From an uncultured Ileibacterium sp. (lineage in GTDB: Bacteria; Bacillota; Clostridia; Peptostreptococcales; Anaerovoracaceae): 15,790 nt of DNA. The notes under the pieces are model-generated. The model made no database searches. It saw nothing but the letters and a program-made list of their open reading frames with translations, and was not told where the DNA came from. The stretch is taken from assembly GCA_902488835.1 (NCBI GenBank), contig CABTXQ010000028.1:1-15790 (forward strand), read 5' to 3'. Made by a program: the position numbers and the translations under genes. Positions 1 through 8,694 of the stretch are shown piece by piece (within the stretch, counting starts at the first letter, position 1; each line of letters starts with the position of its first letter).

Positions 1-1402
1 CTTTATCTGCTTCAATTCCCCCCTCAGGGTCCTGCTTCAATATTGTTCCCGCCGGTTCTTGAGATGTAACCTCTTTGACAATTCCGAGTTTATATCCATT
101 CTTCTTTAGAATTTTTTCTGCTTCATCATATTTTTTACCTATAAGGTTAGGAATCGTACCAGCTTTAGATCCCTTACTCAAGTTTACTGTAATTGAGGAC
201 CCTTTTCTATGCTTAGCTCCAGGCTCAAGGCTTTGCTGTGCGACCCTATCCTTTGCTACATCTACACTGTAAACTCTGCTTCCTTTCTTTATCTTGAATC
301 CGTCCTTTTCTGCAGCTTTTTCAGCCTGATCATATGTCATTCCAGATAAATCAGGTACAGCCTTCATATCTCCACCGAACAATCCAAAACTTCTACCAAT
401 GAAGACCAAAAGTGGAATAAGAATAATTATTGTAATTATAGATATGATAAATGCTTTTTTCTTTTTGTTCTTGGTATTTTTTTTGTTTTTCTTAGATTTT
501 TTGCTATCGGTCTCTTCCGAATCGTTTCTTTTCCTTTCAACTTCAACTGATGCTTGATTGAAGAAAGTGTTCCCAACTATCTTTGTTACAAACTCTATAT
601 TATCAAGGTCTTCAATCAATTCATTTGCGCTTGCATATCTGTTGGTCTGGAATTTGTTTGCACATTTAAGCACCGCTCTCTCAAGTTGTGGCGGTATCCC
701 GCTTACAAGTTCACTTGGTGGTTTTATCTCCTCATTAATATGCTTTAATGCAACAGTAACAGGATTATCTCCATCAAAAGGAACCTTACCTGTTAGCATC
801 TCATACATTACAATCCCAAGCGAATATATGTCTGACCTTTCATCTACGTAATTACCTCTTGCCTGTTCAGGTGAAAAATAATGAACCGACCCTATTATCT
901 TGCTTCCTGTAGAAAGCGTTGCATCATTTACCGCCTTAGCAATTCCAAAATCCGCAAGCTTTGCCGTCCCATCTTCCGTTATCATTATGTTTTGCGGTTT
1001 TACATCACGGTGGATAATTTTCTTACTGTGAGCAACTGAAAGTGCTGATGCAACCTGTCTTGTGATATCTATAACCTTGCGATAGTCCATAGGGGCTTCT
1101 TCAGCAATAATATCGCTTAAACTTCTTCCATTAATAAGCTCCATTACAATGTAGTTGATGTTCCCTTCTCTTCCTACATCGTAAACAGCAACTATATTGG
1201 GATGAGAAAGAGCTGCCGCTGCTTGAGACTCTCTTTTGAAATTTTCTACAAATGCGGCATCTTTTGTAAATTCCGGGCGAAGAATTTTTATGGCTATATA
1301 TCTGTTAAGCAGCTTATCCTTAGCTTTATATACAACTGCCATTCCTCCATCCCCGATTTTTTCAATCAGTTCATACCTACCCGCAAGTAATTTACTGCCC
1401 AT
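1..1402 (-). CDS. prkC: PASTA-domain membrane Ser/Thr protein kinase (PrkC/Stk type), 3' end missing
   Basis: My minus-strand translation gives 467 codons before the window edge, so the C-terminus is missing. Seen: a kinase domain with the Gly-rich loop IGDGGMAVVY (16-25), ATP-anchoring Lys39 in AIKIL, catalytic loop HRDVKPQN (131-138), DFG (151-153) and SPEQARG (about 178-184). A very Lys-rich juxtamembrane stretch precedes one membrane helix (about 317-336). One full PASTA repeat follows (about 347-412) and a second is cut by the edge. Family knowledge: such kinases sense peptidoglycan fragments or lipid II outside the cell and phosphorylate cell-wall, division and translation proteins inside. 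The start at 1402 is preferred because GGAGG (1409-1413) lies 6 nt upstream. An ATG one codon earlier leaves only 3 nt. The start overlaps the end of prpC by 11 bp, so the two are probably translationally coupled. The PASTA repeat number cannot be told. Confidence 0.96.
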   Translation of the reverse strand, partial: MGSKLLAGRYELIEKIGDGGMAVVYKAKDKLLNRYIAIKILRPEFTKDAAFVENFKRESQAAAALSHPNIVAVYDVGREGNINYIVMELINGRSLSDIIAEEAPMDYRKVIDITRQVASALSVAHSKKIIHRDVKPQNIMITEDGTAKLADFGIAKAVNDATLSTGSKIIGSVHYFSPEQARGNYVDERSDIYSLGIVMYEMLTGKVPFDGDNPVTVALKHINEEIKPPSELVSGIPPQLERAVLKCANKFQTNRYASANELIEDLDNIEFVTKIVGNTFFNQASVEVERKRNDSEETDSKKSKKNKKNTKNKKKKAFIISIITIIILIPLLVFIGRSFGLFGGDMKAVPDLSGMTYDQAEKAAEKDGFKIKKGSRVYSVDVAKDRVAQQSLEPGAKHRKGSSITVNLSKGSKAGTIPNLIGKKYDEAEKILKKNGYKLGIVKEVTSQEPAGTILKQDPEGGIEADK

Positions 1403-2138
1403 CATATTCCTCCATATTATCAATGCAGATGACAGAAATATTGTCGTTTCCGCCATGCACCTTCGCCTTATCAACAAGTGCCCTTGCACAAGCATCCATA
1501 TTAGAAGCACTCATCATCTCATTAAGTAGCTCCTCATTACGGAGCTCAGAATATAATCCATCTGTACACATCAGTATCTTATCGTCTTTTACATATTTGA
1601 TGCTGAAGCAATCCGGACCGCTATATGCATCTTCACCTATAGCCCTTGTTATTACATTTTTTTTTGAATGAGAACGTGCTTCCTCCGCTGTCAATACACC
1701 CATCTTTATAAGATCATTTACATATGTATGATCTTCTGTAATCTGATATATTTGACCCTCGTTAATAAGATAAACCCTGCTATCACCAATGTTTGAAATA
1801 TATATCGATTCTTTGCCTATATATAAAAATACTAGTGTCGTAGCCATACCTTCATATTCCGGCACTTCTCTCGATAATTCAGACACCACCTCATTAACAT
1901 AATTTACGGCATCTTCAAAGTATAGAAACATCTCGTCTTTACCGTATGCTTCTGGTATATCATTATCAAGTATATAATCTCTCAAAGCGTCAAGTGCTGT
2001 CTTACTTGCTATTTCTCCTGCCTTATTACCGCCAACACCGTCTGCCAACATGAAGAAACGCTTGTCTGGCATTATCATTGCTGAATCTTCATTTTTTGTT
2101 CTTCTATTTCCTCTGTCTGTCAGATAACCAACTCTCAT
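1392..2138 (-). CDS. prpC: PP2C-family Ser/Thr phosphatase (PrpC/Stp)
   Basis: A 248-residue soluble protein of normal length for bacterial PrpC/Stp phosphatases. Visible PP2C motifs are NEDS with metal ligand Asp18, LADGVGG with Asp33, GDSRVYL (118-124), CTDGL with Asp193 and HGGNDNISV with Asp232. These bind the two Mn/Mg ions of the active site. It should reverse phosphorylation by the adjacent PASTA kinase, including kinase autophosphorylation (established for this family pair). The ATG is preceded by GGAG with a 5-nt gap. The final codons hold the ribosome binding site and start of prkC. A run of nine A on the coding strand (1657-1665) encodes part of the SKKN stretch at residues 158-161 and could be a slippage site. 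Confidence 0.97.
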   Translation of the reverse strand: MRVGYLTDRGNRRTKNEDSAMIMPDKRFFMLADGVGGNKAGEIASKTALDALRDYILDNDIPEAYGKDEMFLYFEDAVNYVNEVVSELSREVPEYEGMATTLVFLYIGKESIYISNIGDSRVYLINEGQIYQITEDHTYVNDLIKMGVLTAEEARSHSKKNVITRAIGEDAYSGPDCFSIKYVKDDKILMCTDGLYSELRNEELLNEMMSASNMDACARALVDKAKVHGGNDNISVICIDNMEEYDGQ

Positions 2139-2172
2139 CCAAACTCCAATATATTAACAGTCTATATATGTA

Positions 2173-3432
2173 TTATTCATAATTTTTCATTATGCAGTAA
2201 TAAAATCCTATTTTGTTATTATAAGGTAAAATATACTTACTTTCAACTATTTCCACACCTGGAAATGACTGCAATACCCTTTTAGGAATGTCCTCATTTT
2301 CTTCCATATTTAAGGTGCAGGTCGAATACATTATTGTACCGTTTTTCTTAAGGTATCTTATTCCATTGCTTAATATTTTTTCCTGAATCATTTTTAATGA
2401 ATCAAGATTTCTAACATCTATTCTGTATTTTAATTCGGGTTTATTCGGAATTACACCTATTCCGCTACAAGGAACATCGGCAACCACGTAATCAAAACTT
2501 TTATTCATAGTTTCATCAAATAATGATGCATCTTTTATTTTTGTCTTTACTATTTTTGTCTTTGTTCTTTTTATATTTTTTTCAATGAGTTCAATCCTGT
2601 GTGGATGAATATCACATGCGACTATTTCTCCTTGATTATCCATTATTTCAGCAATCGCCATGCTTTTTCCACCTGGAGCAGCACATAGATCCAGGACTTT
2701 CGATGCTCTCTTCGGATTCAATTTTTCAATTGCTTCTATAGAAGATGAACTCTGTACGGAATATAAGCCGGAATTGAACATTTCGTCTTTAACGGGGAAT
2801 CCGCTCTTAACAATTATTCCGCTCATTGTTGTTTCATCTTTAATTGCGTCATATCCTTTTTTTTGCAGTTTATCAATAAGTTCTTCTCTGGTTATCAGAT
2901 TTTTATTGCATCTTAGAACTATATTTTTTGGCTCATTCAGTGCCTTCATAATCTTTAATGCGTTCTCTTTATATTGGAAGTATATTAAATCTGCCAATTC
3001 ATTTGGAAATGATAATTTAATCCTATCATCTAACTCAACTTCATCTGTATGTTTCCTACCCCTTATGTATGTTCTAAGTATTGCATTGATAAATCCAAAT
3101 TCAGCAGAAGAAACTTTTTTTGAAAGTTTAACCGCTTCATTTACAGCAGCATAATCAGGCACACTGTTCATCATATCTATCGCAAAAATTGACATTCTCA
3201 ATATAACAAGCGGTCTCACTTTCACGCTTTTTATACCGCGTTTTGCGAGACCGTCTATTTTATGGTCTATAAGTATTTGATTTCTTAGAACTCCTTTTAC
3301 CATCATTTGGACAAATCCGGCATCTGATTTTCTGAACTTCTTAATTGATTCATTAATTGCTATATTCGAATATGCTTGGTCCTTATGAACCTTCATCAGT
3401 GCATCAAATGATGCCAACCAATCCTGATTCAT
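2173..3432 (-). CDS. rsmB: 16S rRNA (cytosine-967 C5) methyltransferase RsmB
   Basis: A 419-residue protein with the RsmB/Sun layout: an all-helical NusB-like RNA-binding domain (about 1-130), a linker, then a SAM-dependent methyltransferase domain. Motif I LDLCAAPGGKS is at 247-257. Motif IV DVPCSG is at 319-324 with Cys322, and motif VI STCTL is at 370-374 with Cys372. By analogy with characterised m5C enzymes, Cys372 is the nucleophile attacking C6 of the cytosine and Cys322 helps release the product. It methylates C967 (E. coli numbering) of 16S rRNA. The sequence before motif I reads VQSSSS (226-231), where the family usually has QD followed by a small residue and Ser. The start overlaps the yugP stop as ATGA, with GAGAGG upstream. 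Confidence 0.96.
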   Translation of the reverse strand: MNQDWLASFDALMKVHKDQAYSNIAINESIKKFRKSDAGFVQMMVKGVLRNQILIDHKIDGLAKRGIKSVKVRPLVILRMSIFAIDMMNSVPDYAAVNEAVKLSKKVSSAEFGFINAILRTYIRGRKHTDEVELDDRIKLSFPNELADLIYFQYKENALKIMKALNEPKNIVLRCNKNLITREELIDKLQKKGYDAIKDETTMSGIIVKSGFPVKDEMFNSGLYSVQSSSSIEAIEKLNPKRASKVLDLCAAPGGKSMAIAEIMDNQGEIVACDIHPHRIELIEKNIKRTKTKIVKTKIKDASLFDETMNKSFDYVVADVPCSGIGVIPNKPELKYRIDVRNLDSLKMIQEKILSNGIRYLKKNGTIMYSTCTLNMEENEDIPKRVLQSFPGVEIVESKYILPYNNKIGFYYCIMKNYE

Positions 3433-4160
3433 TCACGTGAACCTCTCATTAAAAGAACCCTAAGTAAAGCGGAAACAGCTGTTGCAAGTGCTGCAACATA
3501 CGTCATAGCGGCAGATCTTAGAACTGCTCTACTACCCTCAATGTCAGAATCATCCACAATACCGCATTCTTGCATCTTTACTATGGCTCTATGACTTGCA
3601 TCAAATTCAACAGGAAGAGTAATAAGATGAAATAAGCATACAACAATAAAGCATAATACCCCTATATTGAACAACAAATTTCCTACACTTCCTGTAGGAT
3701 TTTGCCATGTCAGAACTAGACCTATCATAATAAGAGGCCATGATATTCCCTGCGTCAAATTCGTAATAGGAACAAGTGCATTTCTTATCTTAATAGGTAT
3801 ATATCCCTTGTTATGCTGAATTGCATGACCAACTTCGTGGCAGGCTATACACATCGATGCAATAGAATAATCTTTACCAACAGCTGCTGATAAGTTAAGG
3901 CTGTTATTCCTCGGATCATAATAATTGGTAAGTGAATCTCCATTTATTATATTAATCGGAACTATATCTGTAAGTCCCTCTGAATCAAGCAATATTCTAG
4001 CTGCTTCTACTCCGTTCAGGTGCCTGCTGTTATCAAGATTTGAATATTTAGCATATGTTGCCTTCATCTTTGCTTGAACAAATAGTGTGAAAATAAATGC
4101 TGGAATTAGTACTATCATTGAAGAATAATATCCCGACCCGAAACCGTAATATCCAAACAT
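3429..4160 (-). CDS. yugP: Membrane zinc metallopeptidase, YugP family (Zn_peptidase_2)
   Basis: A 243-residue integral membrane protein. A short N-terminal helix (about 14-30) is followed by a hydrophilic part with the zinc motif CHEVGHAIQH (HEVGH at 108-112), then a hydrophobic pair of helices (about 139-182). A conserved LPVEFDAS segment (182-189) may supply the third metal ligand, and a last hydrophobic stretch lies at about 215-238. This matches the YugP family of putative zinc peptidases, whose substrates are not established. The gene is commonly found beside fmt and rsmB in Clostridia. AAGGAG lies 7 nt before the ATG. The 3' end overlaps rsmB by 4 bp and fmt is 26 bp upstream, so it belongs to the same operon. 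A role in membrane-protein turnover is only inference. Confidence 0.9.
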   Translation of the reverse strand: MFGYYGFGSGYYSSMIVLIPAFIFTLFVQAKMKATYAKYSNLDNSRHLNGVEAARILLDSEGLTDIVPINIINGDSLTNYYDPRNNSLNLSAAVGKDYSIASMCIACHEVGHAIQHNKGYIPIKIRNALVPITNLTQGISWPLIMIGLVLTWQNPTGSVGNLLFNIGVLCFIVVCLFHLITLPVEFDASHRAIVKMQECGIVDDSDIEGSRAVLRSAAMTYVAALATAVSALLRVLLMRGSRE

Positions 4161-4186
4161 ATCTTTACTCCTTAATAATATAAATT

Positions 4187-5128
4187 TTAATTATTTTTTT
4201 TCGTAAACCTGTCTCCAATTTTTATGTTGAAACCCCTGAGAAAATCTCCCGCCTTCATGCGTTTTTTCCCCTCTAATTGGAGTTCTTTGATGATGAGACT
4301 TCCGCATCTGCACTTTATCGTAAAACTGTCATTCGTTACATCTGTAACAGTTCCAAAATCAAAGGATTCATCTGCATCATCTATTACATCTGCATCGAAG
4401 AATTTGACGGATTTCCCTTTAATATAACTATGCAAGACAGGCCATTTCAAATATGCTTTAAGCTTATTCTTTTCTTCATTTGCTGTTCCGCTAAAATCAG
4501 TCTCTCCGTCTCTTTTTTTGATAAGACTTGTATAAGAAGCTTCTTCGTCATCTTGCTTAATATATGAAGCCCTTCCCTTAAGTATAAGTGGAATCGTATT
4601 AATGAGAAGATCCGCACCGGCATTTGAAAGTTCTTCAGTAACTTGGAATATGTCCTTATCAAAAATTTTTATTTCTTTTGATGCGATTATATCTCCTGTG
4701 TCAAGGCCCTCATCCATCTTCATTATTGTAACACCGCTTACATCAGCTCCATCAGCTATTGCCTTCTGCATAGGTGATGCCCCTCTATATTTAGGAAGAA
4801 GTGAACCGTGTATGTTAAGGCATCCGAACCTCGGTATATCTATTACCCTTTTCGGCAGGATTTGGCCGAATGCTGCAACTATTATAAGGTCAGGTGCTAA
4901 TTTTTCAAGCATTGCCATAAAATCATCATCCGACTTTATTCTCTCGGGCTGCAAAATTTCAAGTCCATGTTTCATAGCCGCTTCTTTAACAGGAGATTCC
5001 TGTACCCTTCCCCTGTTGCCTCTTCTATCCGGCTGGGTTACAACTTTATCAATAATGTATCCGTTGCTTAACAATTTTTCTAATGGCGGAACTGCAAATT
5101 CAGATGTTCCCATATAAACTATCTTCAT
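4187..5128 (-). CDS. fmt: Methionyl-tRNA formyltransferase
   Basis: A 313-residue protein, normal length for Fmt. It transfers the formyl group from 10-formyl-tetrahydrofolate to initiator Met-tRNA, allowing bacterial translation initiation. Seen: the N-terminal Rossmann-like start MKIVYMGTSEFAVPPL, TQPDRRGNRGR (31-41), and the folate/catalytic segment NIHGSLLPKYRGASPMQKAI (105-124). GLDTGD (141-146) supplies the catalytic Asp143. Asn105, His107 and Asp143 match the catalytic triad of the E. coli enzyme. The C-terminal tRNA-binding domain covers about 205-313. The start overlaps the def stop as ATGA, and GAGGA sits 6 nt upstream. Coupling with def is logical, since Def removes what Fmt adds. 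Confidence 0.98.
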   Translation of the reverse strand: MKIVYMGTSEFAVPPLEKLLSNGYIIDKVVTQPDRRGNRGRVQESPVKEAAMKHGLEILQPERIKSDDDFMAMLEKLAPDLIIVAAFGQILPKRVIDIPRFGCLNIHGSLLPKYRGASPMQKAIADGADVSGVTIMKMDEGLDTGDIIASKEIKIFDKDIFQVTEELSNAGADLLINTIPLILKGRASYIKQDDEEASYTSLIKKRDGETDFSGTANEEKNKLKAYLKWPVLHSYIKGKSVKFFDADVIDDADESFDFGTVTDVTNDSFTIKCRCGSLIIKELQLEGKKRMKAGDFLRGFNIKIGDRFTKKNN

Positions 5129-5628
5129 TTATTGTCCTCTTTTGACCTGTACTCATCGTATTCTTCCTCTGTCATAAGCTTATCGGTCTTATCGGTATAA
5201 AGAACTCCTAATAGGTGATCATTCTCATGACAGATTACATTTGCAGCAAAATCCTGAAACACCATCTCATTCCATCCACCATCGAGATCTTGATATTTTA
5301 TCCTTATCTTTTTTGGTCTATTAACCAGACCTATATATCCCGGGACAGATAAGCAGCCCTCAGTACATGTCTGCTCTCCCTCTTTATAGGTAATCTCAGG
5401 ATTAATCATTACAATGACATCTTCATTTTCCGGGGCATAAGGACATGCTACAAAAATTTTTTTGATTATGCCCACCTGTGGTGCTGCAAGTCCAACTCCA
5501 GAAGAATCTCTCATCGTATCGATCAAATCTTGTGCTAACGTTCTAATTCTGGGAGTAATCTCTTTGACCTCTTTACACTTCTTTGTGAGAATTTCATCTC
5601 CTCTTTTAACTATATTTCTTATTGCCAT
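5125..5628 (-). CDS. def: Peptide deformylase
   Basis: A 167-residue metalloenzyme that removes the N-formyl group from nascent proteins as they leave the ribosome. All three family motifs are intact: GVGLAAPQVG (44-53), EGCLSVPG (90-97) and HENDHLLG (134-141). Cys92, His134 and His138 bind the Fe/Zn and Glu135 is the catalytic base. Length and motif 2 (EGCLS) suggest a standard active enzyme rather than a degenerate paralogue. GGAG lies 5 nt before the ATG. priA ends 20 bp upstream, and the stop overlaps the fmt start by 4 bp. Confidence 0.98.
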   Translation of the reverse strand: MAIRNIVKRGDEILTKKCKEVKEITPRIRTLAQDLIDTMRDSSGVGLAAPQVGIIKKIFVACPYAPENEDVIVMINPEITYKEGEQTCTEGCLSVPGYIGLVNRPKKIRIKYQDLDGGWNEMVFQDFAANVICHENDHLLGVLYTDKTDKLMTEEEYDEYRSKEDNK

Positions 5629-5648
5629 ATATTCTCCGTCTTAGTCAT

Positions 5649-7652
5649 CTAATATGGGTTAATATCTATTTCTATATAACATTCCGCATTATTTTCAAGC
5701 ATTTTTTGCCTGTATTCAGTAAATGCTCCAATATAGAAGCTTCTTTTCCCTACAGGCGATTTAATGATAAAGCTTATTTTTTCACCAGATGCTCTTCCTC
5801 TTCCGGTAACTTTAATAGGCTTTAGAAGTTTTGCCTCATCTGGTGCATTAATGCTCGATAAAAGCCTGTTATAGAAATCATTTGCATATGCCATTAGCAT
5901 TTTGTCGTCTCTTCTATCTTTATCTTTCTCTGCGAATGATACCGCAATTATATCAGAGTATGGTGGATAATACATGATTTTTCTATGTAGCAGTTCTTCC
6001 TTATAAAACTGTTCATAATCATATTCAGCGGCAGCTTTTATAACCTTGCTTTCAGGTTGATAAGTCTGTATTATTACAACTCCATTTCCGTCATATCCCC
6101 TTCCTGCACGTCCGCTTACCTGAGTTATCAGCTGAAAAGTTCTTTCTGATGACCTGTAATCCGGAATGTTAAGGGAAGTATCTGCCATCATTACCCCTAC
6201 AAGACCTACATTCTTAAAGTCAAGTCCCTTTGCCAAAATCTGCGTACCTATTAGTATATCAGTCTTTTTATTCAAAAATCTCGATAGAGTTCTATCGATC
6301 TGTCTTTGATTTTTCGCAGTATCAAGGTCAAATCTGTCTATCTCATAGTCAGGGAAAAGTGCCTTTGCTTCACTTTCTATACGCTCGGTCCCTGATCCTA
6401 TAAATTTCAAATATTTGCTACCGCATTCCGGGCATTTATAAGGTACGGGTTCTTTTCTTCCGCAGTAATGGCAGACAATTGCATTATAAGATTTGTGGTA
6501 TGTCATATTTATACCGCAATCATTACACATGAATCTATGTCCGCACTCAAGGCATGTTATTTGAGTAGAGAACCCCCTTCTGTTTAGGAATAGAATTACC
6601 TGTTTATTGTCTTCGAGAGTTTCGTACATTGAGTCAACAAGCTTAGTGCTGAAATTGCCTCTGTTTCCTTTTCTGAGCTCTTTACGCATATCTATAATCT
6701 CCATCTTTGGAAATCCTTTTATACCGATTCTCTCGTTCATTTCTATAAGATTATATATGCCTACTCCCGCCCTATTATAAGATACGACACTAGGCGTAGC
6801 ACTTCCAAGGACAAGCGTTCCTCCATAATTTCTCGTTCTTTTGTATGCTATATCTATTGTATCGTATTTTGGAGTGTGGTCACTTTTGTACGTTGATTCA
6901 TGCTCCTCATCCATAACAATGAGTCCGATATCATCCATGGGTGCGAATACAGCTGTTCTGGCTCCTACACAAATCCTTGCTGTTTTTCTTCGTATCCTTT
7001 TCCATTCTGAAAGTCTCTCTCCCATGGTAAGTTTGCTGTGAAGAACTGCAACTTTCTCTTCACCAAACCTCGCCTTAAATACCCTTGCTAGCTGAGATGA
7101 GAGTGCTATTTCAGGTACCAATATTATTACACCCAAATTTTTCATAAGTGCAGTTTCTGCTGCCCTCATATATACTTCAGTCTTTCCGCTATTTGTAACT
7201 CCCTTTAATAGAAATGTCTCATGTTTTTTCTCCAAAATTGATGAGCTTATTTGAGATACTGCATTTTTCTGCTCTTTTGTCAACTCAGGCTTATAATCTA
7301 TAATCTCTTGGTTATTTATTTCTATAGTTCTCTCTCTTTTACCCTCTGTTGTAAAAAGTTTTACAGCATCTATATACCTAACACCGTATCTTATCTTCAT
7401 CCATTTTGCCGTTTCTATCATCTCGGCATTTAATGATGATTCCTTATCAACTTTAATTATATTTTTTATCCTATTTTCATTAAGATCGACTTTTACGTCC
7501 ACATCAAAAATATACCCTGCAATCGGTTTTTTACGCCGAGCGAAGGGTACACTCACTTTGTCACCGATATCTACATCGAAATCAGTCCTGTATGTGTAGA
7601 AAGTGTCTGTATTGTCGCTTCTGTTATCTACAATTACATTTACATATTTCAT
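5649..7652 (-). CDS. priA: Primosomal protein N' (PriA), replication-restart helicase
   Basis: A 667-residue superfamily 2 helicase that recognises stalled forks and D-loops and reloads the replisome. Order: N-terminal 3'-DNA-binding domain (about 1-105), Walker A GVTNSGKT (151-158), Walker B MDEEH (247-251), and SATPS (284-288). The zinc-binding insert has four Cys pairs: CLEC (367/370), CNDC (376/379), CHYC (394/397) and CPEC (407/410). Helicase motif QVSGRAGR (511-518) and a C-terminal domain follow. It is somewhat shorter than E. coli PriA (732) and B. subtilis PriA (805), but nothing essential appears lost. The ATG is 11 bp after the asnA stop and has no recognisable Shine-Dalgarno sequence (the leader reads GTGACGAAAA), so translation may depend on ribosomes finishing asnA. 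Confidence 0.97.
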   Translation of the reverse strand: MKYVNVIVDNRSDNTDTFYTYRTDFDVDIGDKVSVPFARRKKPIAGYIFDVDVKVDLNENRIKNIIKVDKESSLNAEMIETAKWMKIRYGVRYIDAVKLFTTEGKRERTIEINNQEIIDYKPELTKEQKNAVSQISSSILEKKHETFLLKGVTNSGKTEVYMRAAETALMKNLGVIILVPEIALSSQLARVFKARFGEEKVAVLHSKLTMGERLSEWKRIRRKTARICVGARTAVFAPMDDIGLIVMDEEHESTYKSDHTPKYDTIDIAYKRTRNYGGTLVLGSATPSVVSYNRAGVGIYNLIEMNERIGIKGFPKMEIIDMRKELRKGNRGNFSTKLVDSMYETLEDNKQVILFLNRRGFSTQITCLECGHRFMCNDCGINMTYHKSYNAIVCHYCGRKEPVPYKCPECGSKYLKFIGSGTERIESEAKALFPDYEIDRFDLDTAKNQRQIDRTLSRFLNKKTDILIGTQILAKGLDFKNVGLVGVMMADTSLNIPDYRSSERTFQLITQVSGRAGRGYDGNGVVIIQTYQPESKVIKAAAEYDYEQFYKEELLHRKIMYYPPYSDIIAVSFAEKDKDRRDDKMLMAYANDFYNRLLSSINAPDEAKLLKPIKVTGRGRASGEKISFIIKSPVGKRSFYIGAFTEYRQKMLENNAECYIEIDINPY

Positions 7653-7663
7653 TTTTCGTCACA

Positions 7664-8686
7664 CTAAAGCAGGAAGATATTATGTTCAGCACAAATCTTC
7701 TCCATCTCACTAGGCCAGACAGAGACCTGAACTTCTCCTATATGTGCTTTTCTCAGAAAGAACATGCAGAGTCTACTCTGTCCTATTCCCCCTCCGATTG
7801 AAAGAGGTAGCTTACCTTCGATTACATTCCTATGGAAAGGCAGATTTTCCCTCTCGAGCTTTCCTGATATCTCAAGTTGCCTCTTCATAGCTTCAGAATC
7901 AACTCTTATGCCCATAGAGCTTAGTTCAATCGGAATATTAAGGACATCATCCCATAGAATAATATCTCCATTTAGCTCCCAGTCATCATAATCAGGTGCT
8001 CTTCCATCATGCGGCTTGCCTGATCTTAGCTTTCCGCCTATTCTCTTTATGAAAACTGCACCATATTCTTCAGTTACAAGCTCTTCCCTCTTCTCAGGGC
8101 TCTTATCAGGATATTTATCTTCAAGTTCCTGCGAGTCGATAAATTTTATCTCGTTTGGTATTATCGTCTTTATATCGCGGTAAAGCCTGTTCACATAATC
8201 ACAGGCATTTTTTATCGCATTATAGATTGTTATAACTGTATTCTCAAGATACTCCTCATTACGATCATCTTCTGTTATAACTTTTTCCCAATCCCACTGA
8301 TCGACATAAATGGAGTGAAGGTTATCAAGATCCTCATCTCTTCTTATCGCGTTCATATCGGTATATATTCCATGTCCCGGCTTAACCTTATATTTGGCGA
8401 GTGCCATTCTCTTCCATTTTGCAAGAGACTGCACAATTTCGACATCTCTTTCTCCCATATCCTTAATTGTGAAATCAACACGCCTCTCGTAACCGTTCAA
8501 ATTATCATTTAATCCTGAGTCAGGTTCAACGAAAAGAGGTGCAGTGACTCGTCTAAGCTGTAGCCCATATGCCAGTTCCTGTTGAAAATAATCCTTTATC
8601 TTCTTTATTGCCCTTTGTGTCTCAGCTTGGTCCAGTATCGGTTTATATCCGTCTGGTAAAATAAGATTCGACATATTATTAAACAT
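7664..8686 (-). CDS. asnA: Aspartate-ammonia ligase (asparagine synthetase A)
   Basis: A 340-residue protein close to the about 330-residue E. coli AsnA. It makes asparagine from aspartate, ammonia and ATP and is related to class II aminoacyl-tRNA synthetases. Recognisable stretches are LQLRRVTAPLFVEPDSGLND (42-61), the NAIRRDEDLDNLHSIYVDQW block (112-131), WDWEKV (131-136), and a C-terminal GGGIGQSRLCMFFLRKAHIG that carries the class II motif 3-like arginine. The start is not settled. The ATG at 8686 has AAGGAAGG running directly into it (AAGGA leaves 3 nt). The ATG at 8674 leaves about 12 nt from GAAGG. Losing four residues would not affect the fold. queH ends 8 bp upstream and priA starts 11 bp downstream. 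Confidence 0.95.
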   Translation of the reverse strand: MFNNMSNLILPDGYKPILDQAETQRAIKKIKDYFQQELAYGLQLRRVTAPLFVEPDSGLNDNLNGYERRVDFTIKDMGERDVEIVQSLAKWKRMALAKYKVKPGHGIYTDMNAIRRDEDLDNLHSIYVDQWDWEKVITEDDRNEEYLENTVITIYNAIKNACDYVNRLYRDIKTIIPNEIKFIDSQELEDKYPDKSPEKREELVTEEYGAVFIKRIGGKLRSGKPHDGRAPDYDDWELNGDIILWDDVLNIPIELSSMGIRVDSEAMKRQLEISGKLERENLPFHRNVIEGKLPLSIGGGIGQSRLCMFFLRKAHIGEVQVSVWPSEMEKICAEHNIFLL

Positions 8687-8694
8687 CCTTCCTT

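Noticed and set aside
2660..3154. A 164-codon plus-strand open frame opposite rsmB
   Set aside because: It lies wholly inside rsmB, whose motifs are intact, and its translation has no recognisable family pattern. The same applies to the plus-strand frames opposite fmt, the AEC gene and yibE1.
4447..4662. A 71-codon minus-strand frame within fmt
   Set aside because: It is a different reading frame of the fmt coding sequence with no ribosome binding site or recognisable protein features.
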